A DNA stretch of 23,087 nucleotides from Flavobacteriales bacterium (GCA_947375085.1 CANCEQ010000024.1:1-23087), one strand, 5' to 3'. Shown: positions 8,980-16,482, numbered from the stretch's first letter. The notes: a model not told the origin generated them from the sequence alone. A program made the numbers and translations.

Positions 8980-8987
8980 TACATTTG
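8980..8987 (+). promoter_or_regulatory. -7 promoter element for gcvT
   Basis: TACATTTG matches the Bacteroidota -7 consensus TAnnTTTG perfectly and lies 18 bp before the chosen ATG. That predicts a leader of about 12 nt. No convincing -33 TTTG was seen at the usual distance, so this is a partial match. Confidence 0.5.
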
Positions 8988-9005
8988 GGTTCTAAAATTT
9001 ATAAA

Positions 9006-10088
9006 ATGAAAAACATCACTTTAGTAGACAAACACATTGCGTTAGGTGGGAAAATGGTTCCTTTCGCTGGTTTTAATATGCCTGTTCAATATGAAGGGGT
9101 AACGGTTGAACACGAAACAGTTCGCAATGCTGTTGGTGTATTTGATGTTTCTCATATGGGTGAATTTGTTTTAAAAGGACCAAATGCTTTGGCTTTAATT
9201 CAAAAATTTTCATCAAATGATGCATCGGTTCTTGTAGATGGTAAAGCGCAATATTCTTGTATGCCAAACGGTAAAGGTGGTATCGTAGATGATTTAATTA
9301 TATACAGAGTAAATGCTGAAGAGTATTTTATAGTTGTAAACGCTTCAAATATTGAAAAAGATTGGAATTGGATTTCATCTTTAAATGATTTAGGAGTAGA
9401 AATGCACAACCTATCTGATGAATACTCATTATTGGCTATTCAAGGTCCTAAAGCTGCTGAAGCAATGCAATCATTGACTGATGTCAACTTAAAAGACATG
9501 GTTTATTATACTTTTCAATATGGAACTTTTGCTGGTGTTGAAAATGTAATGATTTCTGCTACAGGATATACAGGTTCTGGAGGTTTCGAAATCTATGTAA
9601 AAAATGAAGATGCAGAAAAAGTATGGGATAAAGTATTTGAAGCTGGAAAAGATTTTGGAATCAAACCTATTGGATTAGCTGCAAGAGATACATTAAGACT
9701 AGAAATGGGATTCTGTTTGTATGGAAATGACATTGATGATACTACTTCTCCACTAGAAGCTGGATTAGGATGGATTACTAAATTCACAAAAGATTTCACA
9801 GACTCTGAATTTTTGAAAAAACAAAAAGAAGAAGGTGTAACAAGAAAGCTAATTGCTTTTGAAATGATTGAAAGAGGAATTCCAAGACATGACTACCCTA
9901 TCGTTGATGCGGAAGGTACTGTAATTGGAAAAGTAAACTCTGGTACAATGTCACCAAGTATGAAAGTTGGAATTGGATTAGGATATGTAACTATCGAAAA
10001 TGCTGCTTTAGATTCTGAAATATTTGTTGAGATCAGAGACAAAGGAGTTAAAGCAAAAGTGGTTAAACTTCCTTTCTACAAAAAATAA
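9006..10088 (+). CDS. gcvT: Aminomethyltransferase (glycine cleavage system T protein)
   Basis: A 360-residue cytosolic T protein. It transfers the methylene group from aminomethyl-lipoyl H protein to tetrahydrofolate and releases ammonia. Visible family signatures, in order: [20 protein letters not shown] at the N-terminus, FDVSHMGE, the folate-site segment [12 protein letters not shown] followed by [19 protein letters not shown], and [20 protein letters not shown] with [10 protein letters not shown], then the C-terminal barrel ([25 protein letters not shown]). Length is normal for the family. A TTG at 8985 would add seven residues, but the conserved start [10 protein letters not shown] and the upstream -7 element support ATG 9006. 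Other glycine cleavage genes (gcvH, gcvP) are not in this window. A strong terminator follows. Confidence 0.97.
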   Translation: MKNITLVDKHIALGGKMVPFAGFNMPVQYEGVTVEHETVRNAVGVFDVSHMGEFVLKGPNALALIQKFSSNDASVLVDGKAQYSCMPNGKGGIVDDLIIYRVNAEEYFIVVNASNIEKDWNWISSLNDLGVEMHNLSDEYSLLAIQGPKAAEAMQSLTDVNLKDMVYYTFQYGTFAGVENVMISATGYTGSGGFEIYVKNEDAEKVWDKVFEAGKDFGIKPIGLAARDTLRLEMGFCLYGNDIDDTTSPLEAGLGWITKFTKDFTDSEFLKKQKEEGVTRKLIAFEMIERGIPRHDYPIVDAEGTVIGKVNSGTMSPSMKVGIGLGYVTIENAALDSEIFVEIRDKGVKAKVVKLPFYKK

Positions 10089-10096
10089 TATATTTT

Positions 10097-10131
10097 AAAA
10101 GAGGCTTTAAATTAAAATTAAAGCCTCTTTT
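10097..10131 (+). terminator. Intrinsic terminator after gcvT
   Basis: A perfect 14-bp stem, AAAAGAGGCTTTAA (10097-10110) with TTAAAGCCTCTTTT (10118-10131), has a 7-nt loop. It ends in a short T-run and begins 8 bp after the gcvT stop. Confidence 0.88.
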
Positions 10132-10160
10132 ACCTTTCCTAAATCATTTCAACAATTTTA

Positions 10161-10994
10161 ATGCTACCTTTAATACTACTTCAATCAAATCAAAATGTTT
10201 CAGAAAATGGACTTTCAATTTTCGGAATTTATACAGGGATTTTTATCATTATAATCATTCTCATGCCTTTTGTTTTTTTTATTAAATCAAAAACAAAAAG
10301 ACACTGGGAGTCAGGTATCTTTCCTCCTAATCTTGAGTACAATCGAAAAAACTTACTCGAAGCTTACATCTGTTTATCAGCTAATATGATTTTAAAAGAT
10401 AAAAATGAGCCTAGAGAAAAAGTAATTTTCATTCAAAAATATTTCAGAGCTAAATTCCCTTTTAGTTATGAAGAATTTTCTCATTCATTATCATTTGCTT
10501 ATCAAAATTCAATCGAAACAAGTTCAATTACAAATTGGATTACAAAACACATTTCAAACACAGAAGAAAGAAAACAAATTCTTTATTTTTTAGTTGGCTT
10601 ATCTCTTACAGATGGGGAGCTAATTAGCTCTGAGTTAAAACTTTTAACTGAAATCAGAATTCAATTAGGTTTAGATGAAAAAGAACTTGATTCAATTCTT
10701 GCAATGCATATAAAAGAAGAAAGAGAAACCTCATTCAATAAAAACAAAGCAAGACGAACAATTTCTAAAACTGAAACATACTGCAAAATTTTAGAGGTAG
10801 ATAGAAATGCTACTTTTGAAGATATCAAAAAAGCGTATCGAAAATTAGCTATGCTGAATCATCCTGATAAATTTCAAAAATCAGGAGAAGAAATGTTACA
10901 ATTAGCAAATGAACGCTTTTTAAAAATACAAGAAGCGTATACCTATTTAGAAGAATTAAATGAATTAATGAATAAAAATAGCAAAAGCAATTGA
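10161..10994 (+). CDS. Membrane-anchored TerB-like/J-domain protein (DjlA-like)
   Basis: A 277-residue protein with one N-terminal membrane span (about residues 20-42, GIFIIIIILMPFVFFI) followed by KSKTKR, which suggests a cytoplasmic body. The middle part (about 65-190) is an all-helical TerB-like domain with LVGLSLTDGELISSELKLL, similar in style to DjlA. The last 70 residues are a J domain (TYCKILEVDRNATFEDIKKAYRKLAM) with the essential HPD at 234-236, so it should be able to stimulate an Hsp70 ATPase. This is the usual DjlA order: membrane anchor, TerB, J domain at the C-terminus. No RBS or promoter is obvious; it starts 30 bp after the gcvT terminator. Which Hsp70 it serves is unknown. 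Confidence 0.82.
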   Translation: MLPLILLQSNQNVSENGLSIFGIYTGIFIIIIILMPFVFFIKSKTKRHWESGIFPPNLEYNRKNLLEAYICLSANMILKDKNEPREKVIFIQKYFRAKFPFSYEEFSHSLSFAYQNSIETSSITNWITKHISNTEERKQILYFLVGLSLTDGELISSELKLLTEIRIQLGLDEKELDSILAMHIKEERETSFNKNKARRTISKTETYCKILEVDRNATFEDIKKAYRKLAMLNHPDKFQKSGEEMLQLANERFLKIQEAYTYLEELNELMNKNSKSN

Positions 10995-11084
10995 AATGAT
11001 AATCACCATTAAAAAGTAAACAATTAAATGGTAAGTGATTCTACCATTAGTCTTTTCAACGATTAAATCAAACAGTTTTTTCAA
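10965..11084 (-). CDS. Candidate 39-residue single-span membrane peptide (TTG start)
   Basis: Downstream of the UMF1 permease, a frame opens with TTG only 2 bp after the permease stop and runs for 39 codons to TAA. The product would read MKKLFDLIVEKTNGRIT, then one hydrophobic helix (YHLIVYFLMVIIISIAFAIFI) and a final His. A charged amphipathic start plus a clean membrane helix is typical of real small membrane proteins, and it fills an otherwise empty gap. Against it: no ATG is available, and its last 30 bp overlap the 3' end of the J-domain gene on the other strand. Translational coupling to the permease is plausible. No homologue is recognised. Confidence 0.4.
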   Translation of the reverse strand: MKKLFDLIVEKTNGRITYHLIVYFLMVIIISIAFAIFIH

Positions 11085-11086
11085 AT

Positions 11087-12451
11087 TTATTCAGGGATAT
11101 AATCTTTATGCAATTCGACTTCAACTTCCACTTTAGGAACTCTGAATAACATAATAAGTCCAACAACAAAAAAGAATGCAACAGAAATGATAGAAAAACG
11201 AATTGAACCTGTCAGCATTTCCATTAAACCAAAAAAGATAAGTCCTAAAACAATACCTAATTTTTCTGTGACATCATAGAATGAAAAATAGCTTGCATGG
11301 TCAGAAGTGTTTTCAGGTAAAAATTTAGAATAAGTTGAACGTGCCATTGCTTGAACTCCTCCCATCACCAAACCAACTAAAGATGCAAGAATATAAAATT
11401 CTACTGGTGATTTAATAAAAAATGCCATAACACATATACCAATCCAAATCAATACTGATACTATTAAAGTTTTAATATTTCCTATTTTGTTTGACAAACG
11501 CGACATCATAAAAGCACCTGCAGCACCTAAAATTTGAATTAATAAAATAGCGATTATTAATCCAGAATTTCCACTACCTGCGGGCCAATTTATTTCTTTA
11601 TTGGCAAATATAGTAGCCATCAACATAACTGTTTGAACACCTGTATTAAAAAAGAAAAAAGACATTAAGAATCGCTTTAAACGAAATGTTTTTTTAAACT
11701 CTTGAAAAACCAATTTTAATTCTTTAAAACCTCTCCAAAAAACACTATTTTCTTTTGGTTTTTTACCATACACATTATTAGGCAATACATTGTAAGTAAT
11801 CTGACTAAAACCAAGCCACCAAATTCCTACAAATAGAAAACAATATTTCGCAGGTTGATGAAAAACTTGCATCCAAACAAGGCAAATTATCAAAAGTAGC
11901 ATTGAACCAAAATAGCCCATAATAAAACCTTTTGCTGAAATTTTGTCGTGATCTACAACTTCGGCAATTTCAGGTAAAAAGGCATTATAAAACACCAAAC
12001 TATTCCAAAAACCGATACTAGCTAGAAACACAGATAACATTCCTAACTCTAGAGGTAAATCGTTAAACCAGAACAATGAAATACAAGCAAATGAACCTAG
12101 ATAACAGAAAAATTTCAAAAATTTCTTTTTACTCCCAGTATAATCTGCTACTCCAGATAAAAGCGGTGATAAACAAGCTACCACAATGAAGGAAGTAGCT
12201 AAAACAAAAGAAAAAAGTACTGAAGACGATAATTGTACGCCAAAAAAATCTACTAGAATTGTTTGTCCAACTTTTAAGTCTTCCACCTTAACTCCAATTT
12301 TTTCAGCATATCTTTGTTTGGTAATTGTATCATAAAAAATAGGAAAAATAGCAGAGGAAACAACTAAATTATACACTGAATTCGCCCAGTCATAAAATAC
12401 CCAACCTCTAATTGTTTTCTTGTCTCCTTTTACTATTTTCTTTGACTCCAT
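11087..12451 (-). CDS. MFS transporter, UMF1 (Atg22-like) family
   Basis: A 454-residue polytopic inner-membrane permease with about twelve hydrophobic segments. The N-terminus RGWVFYDWANSVYNLVVSSAIFPIFY is the hallmark of the UMF1/Atg22-like branch of the major facilitator superfamily. A long loop between the first two spans (KQRYAEKIGVKVEDLKVG...) is also usual for Bacteroidota members. The conserved loop LSGVADYTGSKKKFL corresponds to the MFS motif A after span 2. The transported substrate of bacterial UMF1 proteins is mostly unknown; the yeast Atg22 relative exports amino acids from the vacuole. It starts 3 bp after the stop of the upstream dehydrogenase, so it is surely co-transcribed with it. 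Confidence 0.87.
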   Translation of the reverse strand: MESKKIVKGDKKTIRGWVFYDWANSVYNLVVSSAIFPIFYDTITKQRYAEKIGVKVEDLKVGQTILVDFFGVQLSSSVLFSFVLATSFIVVACLSPLLSGVADYTGSKKKFLKFFCYLGSFACISLFWFNDLPLELGMLSVFLASIGFWNSLVFYNAFLPEIAEVVDHDKISAKGFIMGYFGSMLLLIICLVWMQVFHQPAKYCFLFVGIWWLGFSQITYNVLPNNVYGKKPKENSVFWRGFKELKLVFQEFKKTFRLKRFLMSFFFFNTGVQTVMLMATIFANKEINWPAGSGNSGLIIAILLIQILGAAGAFMMSRLSNKIGNIKTLIVSVLIWIGICVMAFFIKSPVEFYILASLVGLVMGGVQAMARSTYSKFLPENTSDHASYFSFYDVTEKLGIVLGLIFFGLMEMLTGSIRFSIISVAFFFVVGLIMLFRVPKVEVEVELHKDYIPE

Positions 12452-12454
12452 AAA

Positions 12455-13684
12455 TTATGCTTTGTGAGACTCTCCCTCAACGTAATCTCTTAAATATTCA
12501 AAAAGTGGATTTAGATTTCCTTGTAAATTAGTTTCACTTGCTCTTCCTATTATATCATCAGGATCTTCCCCTAATAAAGCAGGAAGAATGAATTTAATCA
12601 TCTCATTTCCAAAATCCTGTGAAGCATCCAATGGTAACTCACAAGGTAAATTATCAACTGCCATAACAGCTATAACCCCCTCTTTGGTATAATCATCTTC
12701 TTCTCCTGTTTGCGGATTATATCCGTAAATTGGATCTGCAATTTTACTCGGACGTATCGTACAACCAATAGGTTCATCAATGTCACATGAAATATCGGCA
12801 ACAACAGATAATTTACAGTCAGAAGCTTTTAATTCTTCTTTCGTTAAAATATATGGTGATGCATTGTTCCAAAAGTGACAAGGGATGTACATATTAGCTA
12901 CTTTAGCATAACGAGAAAAAGTAGATATATAAATTTCTGGAGTTGAATAAAATTCTTTTTTATTAAAATCAGCCCCATCTTTTCTACCATAATAATCTTC
13001 CACCTCTAATTGTGTGTAAACTGGAGAATCAAATTTTTGTGTTAAAAATTCCTCAGGAGAAACCTCTTTAATTGGTAAAAGATCTAAAATCTCTCTTGCT
13101 CCATGTCCTACTCTACCGAATCCAGTAACGACAATCTTAGTATCATTTGGAAGAATTACTTTTTTTAATTCTTCTTCAACTTCCTTTCTATCAATACATT
13201 TATTTGCTTCTTTGATTGAAAAAAGGTTATGTTTCAATCCAAAAGTTCTAAAACCATTGTAACATCCAACTATACCTGCATAACGTCCAAAGCCAATTAA
13301 TCGTTTATTCGTTTTATCTTTTAAAACCTCATAATCAATCATTTGTATTTTTTTCTCCAACAATGCTAATAACAACTTTCTATTATAAGCTTGTTTTTTA
13401 ATTGTATGAGAAAAGAATAAAAACTTTTTATTTGGAATTAAATCACTAATATTCACCTCTTTAACACCCATGATTATATCACAAGAAGTTAAATCTTCGT
13501 TCATTGTAATACCTTCTGCTAAATATTCTTCATCCTTGAATGCACGAATTGGACTAGGTTGAACAATAACTTCAACATTCGGAAATTTGGCCTGAACAAT
13601 TTTACATTGCTTAGGAGAAAGTGGTACTCGCTTATCAGGTGGAACTTTACCTTCTCTTATAATTCCAAGCTTTATTTTATTCAT
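12455..13684 (-). CDS. NAD(P)-dependent dehydrogenase of the AlaDH/PNT/Lys1 superfamily
   Basis: A 409-residue cytosolic enzyme of the alanine dehydrogenase / transhydrogenase / saccharopine dehydrogenase (Lys1) group. The N-terminal catalytic segment KLGIIREGKVPPDKRVPLSP (residues 4-23) matches the AlaDH_PNT N-domain opening. The NAD-binding motif is VVTGFGRVGHGAREIL (about 185-200). The insert STPEIYISTFSRYAKVANMYIPCHFWNN, the DISCDIDEPIGCTIRPSKIADPIYGYNP segment and AVDNLPCELPLDAS resemble the lysine-type enzymes more than alanine dehydrogenase. Bacteroidota annotations often call such proteins saccharopine dehydrogenase, but the substrate cannot be read from sequence. It lies 16 bp after the HAD phosphatase gene and 3 bp before the permease gene, so it is an operon member. 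Confidence 0.8.
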   Translation of the reverse strand: MNKIKLGIIREGKVPPDKRVPLSPKQCKIVQAKFPNVEVIVQPSPIRAFKDEEYLAEGITMNEDLTSCDIIMGVKEVNISDLIPNKKFLFFSHTIKKQAYNRKLLLALLEKKIQMIDYEVLKDKTNKRLIGFGRYAGIVGCYNGFRTFGLKHNLFSIKEANKCIDRKEVEEELKKVILPNDTKIVVTGFGRVGHGAREILDLLPIKEVSPEEFLTQKFDSPVYTQLEVEDYYGRKDGADFNKKEFYSTPEIYISTFSRYAKVANMYIPCHFWNNASPYILTKEELKASDCKLSVVADISCDIDEPIGCTIRPSKIADPIYGYNPQTGEEDDYTKEGVIAVMAVDNLPCELPLDASQDFGNEMIKFILPALLGEDPDDIIGRASETNLQGNLNPLFEYLRDYVEGESHKA

Positions 13685-13700
13685 ATTCTTTTATTTTCCT

Positions 13701-14378
13701 TTAATTTAACGGCTCATTTAGAAGATAAGAATCAATAAATTCTCTTACACATCCATCTCCACCTTTTTTACTTAAAATTACATCAACATTTGTTTTTACA
13801 ACATCCATTGCATCAACTGGACAAGCAGAAAAACCTACTTTTTTAATAATTTCAAGATCATTGATATCATCACCAATTATAGCAACATTTTCTAACTGAA
13901 TATTTAACTCTTCACAATATTTTTGAAGAATTTCAATCTTTTTATCCCTTCCAACATAACACCTTTGAATCCCCAACATTTCTGCTCGTTTTTTCACCAT
14001 ATTATCTGAAAAACCTGAAGAGATAATTCCAACTTGAAATTCACTTTTCGTTAAATGTAGAATAGCCATCCCATCTTTTGTATTGTATTTTTTAATCTGA
14101 TCTCCATTTTCAGTAAAATACATTCCACCATCAGTCATTACTCCATCTACATCTAAAATCAATAATTTAATTTTAGCAATTTTATTTTTAAAAGCATTCG
14201 TTTTAAACATTGGTTTAAACAACAGTGAATGCATATCAATCGTATTTTCCTCACAGATTGCTTCTAAATCAAAAAGAGATAATTCCTTTGTGTTTTCTAC
14301 GTTTAAATCTCCTAGAAAATCAGAAAAATCGACTCCGTATTTATCGCAAATACCCTTTATATTTTGTTCTAAAAACAT
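13701..14378 (-). CDS. KdsC-like HAD phosphatase with extra N-terminal XRE-like helical domain
   Basis: A 225-residue protein. Residues about 70-222 form a C0-type HAD phosphatase of the KDO-8-phosphate phosphatase / KDN-9-phosphate phosphatase group: nucleophile motif LDVDGVMTDGG (75-85), TKDGMAI, IISSGFSD, VGRDKK, and GDDINDLEI (motif III/IV). The tail KKGGDGCVREF matches the GGxGxxRE end of KdsC-type enzymes. The usual T-G-R (KdsC) or T-G-E (KDN9P phosphatase) of motif II reads S-S-G here, so substrate is open. Typical KdsC is about 170-190 residues. The first 65 residues are extra and look like a degenerate XRE helix-turn-helix (NIKGICDKYGV ... LSLFDLEAICEENTIDMHSLLFKP). The start is 4 bp after the DAHP synthase stop, so translation is probably coupled. 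Confidence 0.82.
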   Translation of the reverse strand: MFLEQNIKGICDKYGVDFSDFLGDLNVENTKELSLFDLEAICEENTIDMHSLLFKPMFKTNAFKNKIAKIKLLILDVDGVMTDGGMYFTENGDQIKKYNTKDGMAILHLTKSEFQVGIISSGFSDNMVKKRAEMLGIQRCYVGRDKKIEILQKYCEELNIQLENVAIIGDDINDLEIIKKVGFSACPVDAMDVVKTNVDVILSKKGGDGCVREFIDSYLLNEPLN

Positions 14379-14382
14379 CTGC

Positions 14383-15381
14383 TTATATCATTTTATAACC
14401 TACACTAGCAGCAACTGGACGAAGCGACTCTAACAATGTTGTAAATTCAGCATGATCTAATTGTTGAGAAGCATCTGATTTTGCTACTTTTGGATTTGGA
14501 TGTGCTTCAATTAACAAACCATCAATTCCCATTGCTACACAAGCTCTTGCCAAACTTGGTACTCCATAAGCGTACCCCATCGCATGACTTGGATCTAAAA
14601 TAACAGGTAAATTTGTATGTTCTTGCAACCAAGCAACTCCACATAAATCTAAAGTAAAACGCGTCCCTGTTTCAAAAGTTCTTAATCCTCTTTCACATAA
14701 AATCACATTTTCATTTCCACCTGATAATACAAATTCAGCTGCTTGAACAAATTCTTGTAATGTAGAACCAAATCCTCGTTTAATTAAAACAGGTTTCTTC
14801 GTTTTAGCACATGCTCTCAAGATACCTTGGTCGTACATTGCTTTTGCCCCCACTTGAATAACATCTGAATATTCAATAATTTCGTCAATTTGAGTTGCAT
14901 CACGAACTTCAGTTATAACGTTCAATCCGAATTCATCTCTCATTTTAGCTAAAAGCTTTAATCCTTCTAACTCCATCCCTTGAAAACTATAAGGACTCGT
15001 TCTAGGCTTGTAACACCCTCCTCTTAAAGTACTTAAACCTAAAGAAACCAATAATTCAGAAGATTGTCGAATTTGTTCTTCAGACTCAACTGAGCATGGT
15101 CCACCAATTAAAACTGTATTATTTGTTTTACCACCAATTGTAATACCACCAATTTTAACTTCTCTTTTATCCGATTGGTATTTTTTTGATGACAACTGCA
15201 TATCATTTGGGAACACCCAAAAATCTTCAGAAATAGATTCTAAAGAAACAGGCAATTCTTTTACTCCAGAACCTGTAATCAATACATTTTTTCCGTTGTA
15301 GACAATATGAAATGCTTGATTTTCAATTGCTATATTACCAGCTTGTTCAGCTGAAATTTGTTCTTTTAAATGAATTATCAT
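14383..15381 (-). CDS. 3-deoxy-7-phosphoheptulonate (DAHP) synthase, type I-beta
   Basis: A 332-residue PEP-dependent aldolase. The family condenses PEP with erythrose 4-phosphate, the first step of the shikimate pathway. The barrel shows GPCSVE (94-99), the E4P/PEP loop KPRTSPYSFQG (125-135), PVLIKRGFGSTLQE, LCERGLRTFET, DPSHA (263-267) and EAHPNP (292-297). Metal-ligand candidates Cys96, His266, Glu292 and Asp303 are all in place. Residues 1-70 form the small ferredoxin-like N-terminal domain that carries feedback regulation in I-beta enzymes. KPRTS, not the KANR-type motif, favours DAHP over KDO8P synthase. Oddity: the segment usually reading GARNMQN is GAKAMYDQ, with Lys180 in place of the PEP-contacting Arg. 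ATGA overlap (4 bp) with the upstream epimerase gene. Confidence 0.9.
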   Translation of the reverse strand: MIIHLKEQISAEQAGNIAIENQAFHIVYNGKNVLITGSGVKELPVSLESISEDFWVFPNDMQLSSKKYQSDKREVKIGGITIGGKTNNTVLIGGPCSVESEEQIRQSSELLVSLGLSTLRGGCYKPRTSPYSFQGMELEGLKLLAKMRDEFGLNVITEVRDATQIDEIIEYSDVIQVGAKAMYDQGILRACAKTKKPVLIKRGFGSTLQEFVQAAEFVLSGGNENVILCERGLRTFETGTRFTLDLCGVAWLQEHTNLPVILDPSHAMGYAYGVPSLARACVAMGIDGLLIEAHPNPKVAKSDASQQLDHAEFTTLLESLRPVAASVGYKMI

Positions 15382-16382
15382 AGTTCTGCTTTAATCAGAT
15401 TTACAAAATTAACAATTCCTGCTGAATTTTTATTGTTTTTTAACACAGGAAGGTACATTATTGGAAAAGCACAATTCTTTATCAATTGTAACATTGAATA
15501 AACCGTGTCTTCTTCATCTATCGTTTTCGGAGTTCTATTTATTAGTTCCTCTCCTTTAATATTATTCAAATCAGAAAGGTTTTTTAACATACCTTTTCGA
15601 ACATCTGCATTAGAGATTAATCCTAAAAATTTATTTTCATTTCCTAACACAAGACAAAAACCCATATTTCCAATTTCAATTGCTCTTAAAATCGATTCAA
15701 TTGATAAATCGCTTTCATATACTACAGGACATTCTTCCAAAGGAATCATAAAATGCTTTAATTTATATTCAGACTCTACTTCTCTTTTAGTCAAATTCAT
15801 TAATGCATGTCCAATACTTGGAGCGTTAAATAAATAAGACCCTGAAACAGATGAACTTACCCCCATATTTCTTAAAATAAAGGAAACTTCACCATTTACA
15901 CCTCCATCAACGTGAATTGATTTTTCAGGAAATTGCTTTCTAAACTGTCTAATTTTAGTAAAATTAATAGCATCAAACTTCCCTCCACTTTGACCAGGAA
16001 TAGTAGCCATGATCAAAATGAAATCAAAATTTTTAAAAGCTTCGAAAACAGAAACTGGAGTGGGCGTAATAATCGCTAACCCTTTTTTCCCTTTTATATC
16101 AGAAGGAATTTCTAAAGGAACATTTAAATCTTCAAATTGAAAAGTAACGTATTCAACTGGATTTTCTCTTAACAATTCAAAATAGCTAGTTGGATCAGGA
16201 GTAATTATATGTAAATCAATCGGTAAACTACACCATTGTCTGATTTGCTTAATATCCTCAAAAACAGCTAAATCATCATTACAATCTACATGCAATAATT
16301 CAACCTGATGTTGAACTAAATCTTCTATCACTTCTTTTAGAGGACGAAGCTTATCACTATAAATAGATGCTGAAATTTTCAT
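15378..16382 (-). CDS. Ribulose-phosphate 3-epimerase-like barrel fused to a CBS domain pair
   Basis: A 334-residue fusion. Residues 1-195 are a TIM barrel like ribulose-phosphate 3-epimerase: ISASIYSDKLRPL matches the family opening ISASILSADF, and ATIPGQSGGKF corresponds to the phosphate loop NPGFGGQ. The four expected metal ligands are present as His31 and Asp33 (LLHVD), His58 (DLH) and Asp159 (VDGG), so catalysis is plausible. The usual MDG after the first Asp is NDD, and the mid-barrel HxE is replaced (FQFED). Residues about 205-334 are two CBS motifs; GLISNADVRKGM and the ending NFVNLIKAEL resemble the CBS pair of KdsD-type arabinose-5-phosphate isomerases. First gene of a packed minus-strand operon, overlapping the DAHP synthase gene by 4 bp. 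Substrate is unknown. Confidence 0.8.
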   Translation of the reverse strand: MKISASIYSDKLRPLKEVIEDLVQHQVELLHVDCNDDLAVFEDIKQIRQWCSLPIDLHIITPDPTSYFELLRENPVEYVTFQFEDLNVPLEIPSDIKGKKGLAIITPTPVSVFEAFKNFDFILIMATIPGQSGGKFDAINFTKIRQFRKQFPEKSIHVDGGVNGEVSFILRNMGVSSSVSGSYLFNAPSIGHALMNLTKREVESEYKLKHFMIPLEECPVVYESDLSIESILRAIEIGNMGFCLVLGNENKFLGLISNADVRKGMLKNLSDLNNIKGEELINRTPKTIDEEDTVYSMLQLIKNCAFPIMYLPVLKNNKNSAGIVNFVNLIKAEL

Positions 16383-16399
16383 GACGTTAATTTGATTTG

Positions 16400-16407
16400 T
16401 AAAGATA
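16400..16407 (-). promoter_or_regulatory. Possible -7 element for the epimerase/DAHP synthase operon
   Basis: On the minus strand TATCTTTA, one mismatch from TAnnTTTG, lies 17 bp before the first ATG of the operon. No -33 TTTG at the usual distance was found, so support is weak. Confidence 0.3.
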
Positions 16408-16439
16408 ATGAATGTAGTGAAATATTTAACCGTTTATCC

Positions 16440-16467
16440 TTTGTTTAGTTAGTTATTTCTAATTTTA
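16440..16467 (+). promoter_or_regulatory. Possible promoter for the alpha/beta hydrolase gene
   Basis: TTTG (16440-16443) and TAATTTTA (16460-16467) are separated by 16 bp, a near match to the Bacteroidota -33/-7 pair. The leader would be only about 8-10 nt. Confidence 0.4.
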
Positions 16468-16482
16468 CATAAAAAACTAAAA

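Noticed and set aside
8985..9005. TTG start adding seven residues to GcvT
   Set aside because: The conserved GcvT N-terminus begins at ATG 9006, and the TTG is part of the predicted -7 element TACATTTG.
9073..9799. Three minus-strand frames within gcvT
   Set aside because: All are antisense shadows of a well-conserved gene.
14383..15381. Calling the aldolase KDO-8-phosphate synthase (KdsA)
   Set aside because: It has the KPRTSPYSFQG loop and N-terminal regulatory domain of DAHP synthase I-beta; KdsA has a different (KANR-type) loop and no such N-terminal domain.
15505..15837. Plus-strand frame of 110 codons
   Set aside because: It is antisense to the CBS-domain part of the epimerase fusion and has no recognisable features.
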